The notes under the pieces were generated by a model. The model ran no database searches, was not told where the DNA came from, and was given only the letters and a program-made list of their open reading frames with translations. Shown piece by piece: positions 55,419 to 64,000 of a stretch of DNA of 64,000 nucleotides. Position 1 is the stretch's first letter. Every line of letters starts with the position of its first letter. The translations under genes and the position numbers were made by a program. The stretch is from Gigantopelta aegis (taxonomy: Eukaryota > Mollusca > Gastropoda > Neomphalida > Peltospiridae): the NCBI RefSeq assembly GCF_016097555.1, contig NC_054701.1, positions 30,143,658 to 30,207,657 of the forward strand, read 5' to 3'.

Positions 55419-55446
55419 CAGCTGTTGTTTCAAATATAATGATAAG
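55419..55446 (+). promoter_or_regulatory. Conserved C1q promoter block, gene G
   Basis: CAGCTGTTGTTTCAAA and GATAAG (55441-55446), 95 bp before the ATG; nearly identical to that of E. Confidence 0.6.
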
Positions 55447-55513
55447 AAAAGACACGTTGTTGGATCACACCATTGGTTTTGGCACTGACTGACTATTATA
55501 AATACACAACAGT

Positions 55514-56466
55514 ATGACGTCTCCGCTCCTATGTTTTGTATTCTGCCTTTTCATCATGTGCGTTCTGGCTCAGCTACACCCTGGAGAAGAGTTTGCCACA
55601 AAGGAAGACCTAAGGGTCCTAATATCCAGAATCCAGTCTCAGGATGCCAAAATTCAATCACAGGAAACCAAAATTCAGTCACTGGAAGCACAATTAAAGG
55701 CAAAACAAGGTTTGTTATTTAATTCATATCAAATAATAATTATTACAGTTATAGTGTAAGATATGTTTAATAAGCATTGTTCGAAATAATACACATACAC
55801 ATGCATATACATATTCATTATAACGATATTCTTATGACATAAGGTTAGAACTGACAAACGTATGACGGTATGTAATGGTTAAACAGTCTTATTTGGCTTT
55901 TCTTTATCATTAGTCAGGCCTGTTGAAGGTAATGTTGAAGCTGGCAGAGGGGATGTGGCGGACGTAGTCATATATATATATATATATATTACTGATAGCG
56001 TAGTGTACTTCTCTTTTTTTCAGATCGCACGACGCTGATTAGTTTCAGAGCTGGATTTGTACATGATCCAGTCCCGTTAAAATTCAGCAACGGTCAGATC
56101 GTTATTTTCGACAAAGTTTACCTCAACGATGGCAACGCGTACATCGCACACTCGGGCATGTTTCACGCACCAGTTTCTGGACTGTATATATTTACTCTGC
56201 ATGTTTTGCCATCGTCTTCAGAAATGGAATTTAGTATAATTAAAGATGGTACACCAGTAGCATACATGGTCTCCACTAGTTCGGGAGGAACGGAAAGCAT
56301 CCAAACAGTGATACACCTTCACAAAGGGCAAGAAGTTTGGATTGTGAAGCACTGGGGTGGCGACACTTTACGTGGCTACCAGTTAACTACTTTCAGTGGC
56401 TTTCTCCTTAGAACTGACGATGACAACACTCTTGTTTCAAACGGAGGATCACTCGTCGTGGGATAG
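55514..56466 (+). CDS. C1q-domain protein G (two exons)
   Basis: Exon 1 55514-55709, exon 2 56024-56466; 212 residues. Donor G|GTTTGT, acceptor TTTTTTCAG|AT, phase 1. Signal peptide residues 1-20 (MTSPLLCFVFCLFIMCVLAQ); coil residues 38-65, two heptads longer than A and two shorter than E. The C1q domain is nearly identical to that of E (LISFRAGF, VIFDKVYLNDGNAY, SGMFHAPVSGLYIFT, SLVVG end), with changes clustered around the loop after SSSEMEF (SIIKDGTPV against QIIKHGVQV) and STSSGG against STRSAG. Product of the tandem duplication. Confidence 0.92.
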
Positions 56467-56502
56467 CTCTACGTCATTAAATCATGTATCAAGATATAAT
56501 TA

Positions 56503-56508
56503 AATAAA
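56503..56508 (+). terminator. PolyA signal, C1q G
   Basis: AATAAA 37 bp after the stop codon. Confidence 0.5.
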
Positions 56509-57485
56509 AATATTTGAATGAGTATTTATTTGTTTTCTTTATTTTGTTATTTTTTGTATTTTGGTTGGGATGTTTTTGTATTTGTTTTTATTTTTTTATT
56601 TTTTTGTTTGTTTGTTTTTCGTCAGCGCCCCTCAAAATTTGTGAAATTCGTGAACTTTCAGAGTTGTTTTTGGAGGAAATTTGCGCAAGTGTTCATGTTT
56701 TCAAATATGAAGATCTTGTTCGACAAGACAATACACCACATCTCTACCACTAATGCGCCTACTACGTGAATACACGAGTAGTCGAAATACATGTCGCAGC
56801 CTCTTCATTTTGGGTGAAAATTCTACTCTTTTGTTTTTGCGTGCTACTGATTGAATATTTCGAAAAACAAATATATTTTTTTCTTCAAAAAACCCTTACA
56901 TAAACAGCTATCGACGATTGTAGGGTATCAACATAAAGTGTGTCGATGAAACCAACATGTGTAGGCCATGGGCTACATAGGGTCATCGTACACACACTCA
57001 TTCACACAACCTCAACTCTACTGCATTATGGACATTGCAGTGGGATGTTTTATGGGAAGCCGAAATGGAAATTGGGGTATGGTCACTTAATGATGACTAA
57101 CAGTTTTAGTGCATATCCAGCATCAAAGCATGCTATGTGGTCCAGTAGACCATAAGCTTTGATTTTGGTATATAATACATTCAACTGATGCATGTGTGGA
57201 TAGTTTAGTGCACAAGAAAAAAATAATAAGAGGCTACCAATTATGGCCTGACGTCAACGAAAAACCACCCACAGCGTACCTTCAAACACTGGTGACAAAT
57301 GAATAGTGGATCCCAATTTGTTTCACTGTTACCAGTTGTTTCATGTTCGGGACATATTAGGTCTTCTTAAAAACATAATATAGTAGAGGTGTGTGTGGGG
57401 GTGGGGTTGGGGGGGGGGGGGTGCACGAGGACCTATGTAGCCCATGGCCTAACACAGTGATATTCCCGAATCATGTATACCAAGA
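56509..57485. other. 3' flank of C1q G
   Basis: To about 56770 it matches the flank of E (GTGAACTTTCAG, CATCTCTACCACTAATG(A/C)GCCT), then becomes unique. A G-run at 57410-57421 precedes the satellite. No gene. Confidence 0.5.
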
Positions 57486-60400
57486 ATGAGCCCATGAAAT
57501 CAAGCTTGATACGACTGAATGGCTTAATTAGTTATGTTAGTTGTGGTTGTGTCTGTGGCAGTGTGAGGATGACTGCCTATCAAATCAAGCTTGATACGAC
57601 TGACTGGCTTAATTAGTTATGTTAGTTGTGGTTGTGTCTGTGGCAGTGTGAGGATGACTGCCTATCAAATCAAGCTTGATACGACTGACTGGCTTAATTA
57701 GTTATGTTAGTTGTGGTTGTGTCTGTGGCAGTGTGAGGATGACTGCCTATGAAATCAAGCTTGATACGACTGACTGGCTTAATTAGTTATGTTAGTTGTG
57801 GTTGTGTCTGTGGCAGTGTGAGGATGACTGCCCATGAAATCAAGCTTGATACGACTGACTGGCTTAATTAGTTATGTTGGCTTGATACGACTGACTGGCT
57901 TAATTAGTTATGTTAGTTGTGGTTGTGTCTGTGGCAGTGTGAGGATGACTGCCTATCAAATCAAGCTTGATACGACTGACTGGCTTAATTAGTTATGTTA
58001 GTTGTAGTTGTGTCTGTGGCAGTGTGAGGATGACTGCCTATCAAATCAAGCTTGATACGACTGACTGGCTTAATTAGTTATGTTAGTTGTGGTTGTGTCT
58101 GTGGCAGTGTGAGGATGACTGCCTATAAAATCAAGCTTGATACGACTGACTGGCTTAATTAGTTATGTTAGTTGTGGTTGTGTCTGTGGCAGTGTGAGGA
58201 TGACTGCCTATCAAATCAAGCTTGATACGACTGACTGGCTTAATTAGTTATGTTAGTTGTGGTTGTGTCTGTGGCAGTGTGAGGATGACTGCCTATGAAA
58301 TCAAGCTTGATACGACTGACTGGCTTAATTAGTTATGTTAGTTGTGGTTGTGTCTGTGGCAGTGTGAGGATGACTGCGTATGAAATCAAGCTTGATACGA
58401 CTGACTGGCTTAATTAGTTATGTTAGTTGTGGTTGTGTCTGTGGCAGTGTGAGGGATGACTTGCGACTGATGGCTTAATTAAATCAAGCTTGAATACTTG
58501 ACTGACTGGCTTAATTAGTTATGTTAGTTGTGGTTGTGTCTGTGGCAGTGTGAGGATGACTGCCTATAAAATCAAGCTTGATACGACTGACTGGCTTAAT
58601 TAGTTATGTTAGTTGTGGTTGTGTCTGTGGCAGTGTGAGGATGACTGCCTTAATTATGAAATCCTATGAAATCGAGCTTGATACGACTGACTGGCTTAAT
58701 TAGTTATGTTAGTTGTGGTTGTGTCTGTGGCAGTGTGAGGATGACTGCCTATGAAATCAAGCTTGATACGACTGACTGGCTTAATTAGTTATGTTAGTTG
58801 TGGTTGTGTCTGTGGCAGTGTGAGGATGACTGCCCATGAAATCAAGCTTGATACGACTGACTGGCTTAATTAGTTATGTTAGTTGTGGTTGTGTCTGTGG
58901 CAGTGTGAGGATGACTGCCTATCAAATCAAGCTTGATACGACTGACTGGCTTAATTAGTTATGTTAGTTGTGGTTGTGTCTGTGGCAGTGTGAGGATGAC
59001 TGCCTATGAAATCAAGCTTGATACGACTGACTGACTGGCTTAATTAGTTATGTTAGTTGTGGTTGTGTCTGTGGCAGTGTGAGGATGACTGCCTATGAAA
59101 TCAAGCTTGATACGACTGACTGGCTTAATTAGTTATGTTAGTTGTGGTTGTGTCTGTGGCAGTGTGAGGATGACTGCCCATGAAATCAAGCTTGATACGA
59201 CTGACTGGCTTAATTAGTTATGTTAGTTGTGGTTGTGTCTGTGGCAGTGTGAGGATGACTGCCTATGAAATCAAGCTTGATACGACTGACTGGCTTAATT
59301 AGTTATGTTAGTTGTGGTTGTGTCTGTGGCAGTGTGAGGATGACTGCCTATAAAATCAAGCTTGATACGACTGACTGGCTTAATTAGTTATGTTAGTTGT
59401 GGTTGTGTCTGTGGCAGTGTGAGGATGACTGCCTATGAAATCAAGCTTGATACGACTGACTGGCTTGTTATGAGGATGACTGCCTATGAAATCAAGCTTG
59501 ATACGACTGAGTTGTGGTTGTGTCTGAGGATGGCTATGAAATAATTAGTTATTAGTTAGTTAGTTGTGGTTGTGTCTGTGGCAGTGTGAGGATGACTGCC
59601 TATGAAATCAAGCTTGATACGACTGACTGGCTTAATTAGTTATGTTAGTTGTGGTTGTGTCTGTGGCAGTGTGAGGATGACTGCCTATGAAATCAAGCTT
59701 GATACGACTGACTGGCTTAATTAGTTATGTTAGTTGTGGTTGTGTCTGTGACAGTGTGAGGATGACTGCCTATGAAATCAAGCTTGATACGACTGACTGG
59801 CTTAATTAGTTATGTTAGTTGTGGTTGTGTCTGTGGCAGTGTGAGGATGACTGCCTATGAAATCAAGCTTGATACGACTGACTGGCTTAATTAGTTATGT
59901 TAGTTGTGGTTGTGTCTGTGGCAGTGTGAGGATGACTGCCTATGAAATCAAGCTTGATACGACTGACTGGCTTAATTAGTTATGTTAGTTGTGGTTGTGT
60001 CTGTGGCAGTGTGAGGATGACTGCCTTGATACGAAATCAAGCTTGATACGACTGACTGGCTTAATTAGTTAGTTATGTTAGTTGTGGTTGTGTCTGTGGC
60101 AGTGTGAGGATGACTGCCTATGAAATCAAGCTTGATACGACTGACTGGCTTAATTAGTTATGTTAGTTGTGGTTGTGTCTGTGGCAGTGTGAGGATGACT
60201 GCCTATGAAATCAAGCTTGATACGACTGACTGGCTTAATTAGTTATGTTAGTTGTGGTTGTGTCTGTGGCAGTGTGAGGATGACTGCCTATGAAATCAAG
60301 CTTGATACGACTGACTGGCTTAATTAGTTATGTTAGTTGTGGTTGTGTCTGTGGCAGTGTGAGGATGACTGCCTATGAAATCAAGCTTGATACGACTGAC

Positions 60401-62357
60401 TGGCTTAATTAGTTATGTTAGTTGTGGTTGTGTCTGTGACAGTGTGAGGATGATTGCGTATGAAATCAAGCTTGATACGACTGACTGGCTTAATTAGTTA
60501 TGTTAGTTGTGGTTGTGTCTGTGGCAGTGTGAGGATGACTGCCTATAAAATCAAGCTTGATACGACTGACTGGCTTAATTAGTTATGTTAGTTGTGGTTG
60601 TGTCTGTGGCAGTGTGAGGATGACTGCCTATGAAATCAAGCTTGATACGACTGACTGGCTTAATTAGTTATGTTAGTTGTGGTTGTGTCTGTGGCAGTGT
60701 GAGGATGACTGCGTATGAAATCAAGCTTGATACGACTGACTGGCTTAATTAGTTATGTTAGTTGTGGTTGTGTCTGTGGCAGTGTGAGGATGACTGCCTA
60801 TGAAATCAAGCTTGATACGACTGACTGGCTTAATTAGTTATGTTAGTTGTGGTTGTGTCTGTGGCTGAGGATGAATGAAATCAAGCTTGATACGACTGAC
60901 TGGCTTAATTAGTTATTAGTTGTGGTTGTGTCTGTGGCAGTGTGAGGATGACTGCCTATGAAATCAAGCTTGATACGACTGACTGGCTTAATTAGTTATG
61001 TTAGTTGTGGTTGTGTCTGTGGCAGTGTGCGGATGACTGCCTGGCTTAATTAGTTATGTTAGTTGTGGTTGTGTCTGTGGCAGTGTGAGGATGACTGCCT
61101 ATGAAATCAAGCTTGATACGACTGACTGGCTTAATTAGTTATGTTAGTTGTGGTTGTGTCTGTGGCAGTGTGAGGATGACTGCCTATGAAATCAAGCTTG
61201 ATACGACTGACTGGCTTAATTAGTTATGTTAGTTGTGGTTGTGTCTGTGGCAGTGTGAGGATGAATGAAATCAAGCTTGATACGACTGACTGGCTTAATT
61301 AGTTTTGTTAGTTGTGGTTGTGTCTGTGGCAGTGTGAGGATGACTGCCCATGAAATCAAGCTTGATACGACTGACTGGCTTAATTAGTTATGTTAGTTGT
61401 TGGTTGTGTCTGTGGCCTACTGCCTATCAAATCAAGCTTGATACGACTGACTGGCTTAATTAGTTATGTTAGTTGTGGTTGTGTCTGTGGCAGTGTGAGG
61501 ATGACTGCCTATGAAATCAAGCTTGATACGACTGACTGGCTTAATTAGTTATGTTAGTTGTGGTTGTGTCTGTGGCAGTGTGAGGATGACTGCCGTATGA
61601 AATCAAGCTTGATACGACTGACTGGCTTAATTAGTTATGTTAGTTGTGGTTGTGTCTGTGGCAGTGTGAGGATGTTAGTTGTGGTTGTGTCTGTGGCAGT
61701 GTGCGGCTGCCTATAAAATCAAGCTTGATACGACTGACTGGCTTAATTAGTTATGTTAGTTGTGGTTGTGTCTGTGGCAGTGTGAGGATGACTGCCTATG
61801 AAATCAAGCTTGATACGACTGACTGGCTTAATTAGTTAGTTAGTTGTGGTTGTGTTAGTTGTGGTTGTGTCTGTGGCAGTGTGTGTCTGTGGATGACTGA
61901 CTGCCTATGAAATCAAGCTTGATACGACTGACTGGCTTAATTAGCTTGATTATGGTTAGTTGTGGTTGTGTCTGTGGCAGTGTGAGGACTACTGCCTATC
62001 AAATCAAGCTTGATACGACTGACTGGCTTAATTAGTTATTTTAGTTGTGGTTGTGTCTGTGGCAGTGTGAGGATGACTGCCAACGAAATCAAGCTTGATA
62101 CGACTGACTGGCTTAATTAGTTATGTTAGTTGTGGTTGTGTCTGTGACAGTGTGAGGATGATTGCGTATGAAATCAAGCTTGATACGACTGACTGGCTTA
62201 ATTAGTTATGTTAGTTGTGGTTGTGTCTGTGGCAGTGTGAGGATGACTGCCTATGAAATCAAGCTTGATACGACTGACTGGCTTAATTAGTTATGTTAGT
62301 TGTGGTTGTGTCTGTGGCAGTGTGAGGATGACTGCCCATGAAATCAAGCTTGATACG
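57486..62357. repeat. 85-bp satellite array, about 57 copies, HindIII site in nearly every unit
   Basis: Unit ATCAAGCTTGATACGACTGA, CTGGCTTAATTAGTTATGTT, AGTTGTGGTTGTGTCTGTGG, CAGTGTGAGGATGACTGCCT, ATGAA. The period is 85 bp (for example 57501 to 57586). Most units are near-identical. Variant classes differ at CCTAT(G/C/A)AAAT and CCCATG, and scattered units are truncated or rearranged (58452-58500, 59466-59575, 61660-61700, 61840-61900). Confidence 0.97.
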
Positions 62358-62895
62358 AGGTTACAACATGTTTTGTGAAAATTAATAAACCAATAATTTC
62401 AAATAGTTGTTAGGATAACAGGGAGGTTATTATATTTTCTCAATGCATATCACGACATTTATAAATTATTGCTTGGAATAAGAAATATCTCAAATGAACC
62501 ATTAACGGGTGGCGACCCTACTATTTATCGCACATAAAGCGAAAGCTATATCCACTTCTGCATTCTGTTGTGTGAGTCTTGTACGCCTGGTGTCCAAACA
62601 AACGGTAAAGCCTAGCTCAGGTCGACCTCTCGATTGCACAGATCAGTCGCCGACTGACTTTTCTGCATTGGACTGCGATTGTGCCATGATCACATTCGTC
62701 GCCGGTTCAGTGTGACCCGAGTACTCTTGCTATTAGATGGTGTTACGACGATCGGCATCAATCGGCGATCCCCCCCAAAAAAATCATCCGTCACAAGAGA
62801 TGAACTGTGATGCGACAAAACAGGTTCCCGACCATCGGACCCAGATCGCAGTCGACCTGACCGTGTTTGGGAGTTTCCCTGTGCACATTTTACAC
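62358..62895. other. No gene seen
   Basis: Unique-looking DNA, GC-richer around 62580-62720. No supported exon. Confidence 0.4.
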
Positions 62896-62916
62896 GCCGC
62901 ATGATTGCCATACGCA

Positions 62917-63070
62917 GATCGAAGTAGACTGACGCAGATCGAAGTAGACTGATGCAGATCGAAGTAGACTGACTCAGACTGACGCAGACCGAAGTAGACT
63001 GGTTCAGACTGACGCAGATCGAAGTAGACTGATTTAGATTGACGCAAATCGACACAGATTGACGCAGACG
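62917..63070. repeat. 20-bp tandem repeat
   Basis: Unit CGCAGATCGAAGTAGACTGA, about seven variant copies. Confidence 0.9.
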
Positions 63071-63354
63071 CTCTGCGATAGATTTAGAAAATTAAACAGG
63101 TTTCAGTTTCTCTGATACGGACACCACTGATCGGAAGTAACCGACCCAGACTGGCTGCGACCGAGTTCCTATAAAATGTTTCTCTGGTCGGCAGCATCTT
63201 ACATATTGTATGGAAACAGAGAAGTTTATTTTGCCAGTAATGGAACATCAACCGAGTTTTCGGTTTTCGTACGAATGACATCATTCATGAATCTGCATAG
63301 CAGCAAACCAAATGCTAATATTCCCTACAACAAAAACAAGAATTAAACAAGAAT

Positions 63355-63412
63355 GCATGAATAAATGTTTAACGACACCCCAACGCAAAGAAAACATCGG
63401 TGTCAAACAAAG
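63355..63412 (-). mobile_element. Tail remnant of a GTAACCTCAC-family element
   Basis: ATAAATGTTTAACGACACCC, CAACGCAAAGAAAACATCGG, TGTCAAAC on the minus strand. Confidence 0.5.
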
Positions 63413-63724
63413 GGTGAAACTAGTTCTATAGTGTTTTTATAAATATGTGCACTATTGTCCACAGGTAGCAGGGAAGTAAAGTGACCAATAAGCGTTGTAT
63501 TACACACGAAAGTAGTACATTGTAAATACAGCCAGTGTTTCTAAAAATATGTTTCAGTGGCTGGCGAGTAAGAAATTTGGTATTTGGCAGGATGGCATCT
63601 GTGTAATATGTTATTCACAAGTTTGTTAAATGAATTGTTCTTTTCCATCACCTATTTCTGTGTACCATGTATGAATACAAGCATGGGATGTATTGATTTC
63701 CTAGAAGCCGTGAAAAGCTTTTTG

Positions 63725-63993
63725 TCCACCACTCTAATCTACACAAACTTGCTGTTACTAAGACCTCACACAAGTAACATATAATCTGAAAATGACGGGT
63801 GTATTTGTCCGAACTTTGTCACCACTATAATCTATATAAACTTGCTGTCACTAAAAACTCACACAAGTAACGTATAATCCTGCAATGCACTCTAATATAT
63901 ATAATATGATGTCACTAAAACCTCACACGAGTAACGTATAATCCTGCAATGCACTCTAATATATATAAACATGCTGTCACTAAAATAAAAACT
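63725..63993. repeat. About 70-bp tandem repeat, four units, near the window edge
   Basis: ACTCTAATxTAxAxAAACTT-like starts, GCTGTCACTAAAACCTCACA and CAAGTAACGTATAATC. It may continue past the window. Confidence 0.8.
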
Positions 63994-64000
63994 TACATGA

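Noticed and set aside
57486-62357. CRISPR-like array
   Set aside because: The units are contiguous 85-bp repeats with no variable spacers, in a eukaryotic context: a satellite.

Overview
The window looks like animal, most probably mollusc (perhaps gastropod), nuclear DNA. It is AT-rich and intron-bearing. It is full of tRNA-headed SINEs, hairpin MITEs and minisatellites of a type common in mollusc genomes, and it carries a tandem family of short secreted C1q-domain proteins, a family strongly expanded in molluscs. The mollusc assignment is inference from these features; no species can be named from the sequence alone.

Genes. (1) At 2786-3757 on the minus strand is an apparently single-exon secreted protein with a Cys-rich segment, one sushi/CCP module and a C-terminal galectin-like domain, with a TATA box and a polyA signal. 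(2) Six plus-strand C1q genes and one fragment lie in tandem: A (12576-13407), B (21002-21792), C (exon 2 only, 39012-39442), D (43789-45786), E (47885-50071), F (3' fragment, 53907-54030) and G (55514-56466). The five complete genes share one plan: exon 1 encodes a signal peptide and a short coiled coil, then comes a phase-1 intron, and exon 2 encodes the whole C1q domain. Four of them also share a promoter-proximal block (CAGCTG, TGTTT, then GATA) about 90-110 bp before the ATG; D has a variant of it. (3) A spermidine synthase-like gene of at least seven coding exons runs on the minus strand from 35791 to 26244, between C1q genes B and C.

Layout. 0-16 kb: two opposite copies of a 1.5-1.6 kb TTAA-ended element flank the galectin-like gene and C1q A. 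16-26 kb: SINEs, TTAA-ended MITEs, C1q B, and a duplicated block (17.1-18.2 and 24.3-25.3 kb). 26-36 kb: the spermidine synthase-like gene, whose introns hold SINEs, an 89-bp minisatellite grown from a SINE tail, and a minisatellite that repeats a splice donor. 36.5-37.6 kb: a 72-bp minisatellite. 39-42.6 kb: C1q C, followed directly by a two-level repeat (37-bp unit, 1,439-bp higher-order unit). 43-57 kb: C1q D to G, built by a tandem duplication of D-end plus E into F plus G. This stretch also holds a Tc1-like remnant and a hAT-like element carrying a LINE 3' end. 57.5-62.4 kb: an 85-bp satellite with a HindIII site in nearly every unit. 62.4-64 kb: two short minisatellites and no recognised gene.

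Together the galectin/CCP protein and the C1q proteins suggest a cluster of secreted recognition proteins of innate immunity. The spermidine synthase-like gene is a metabolic gene lying inside the array in the opposite orientation. No virus-like element, CRISPR array, rRNA gene or functional tRNA gene was identified.
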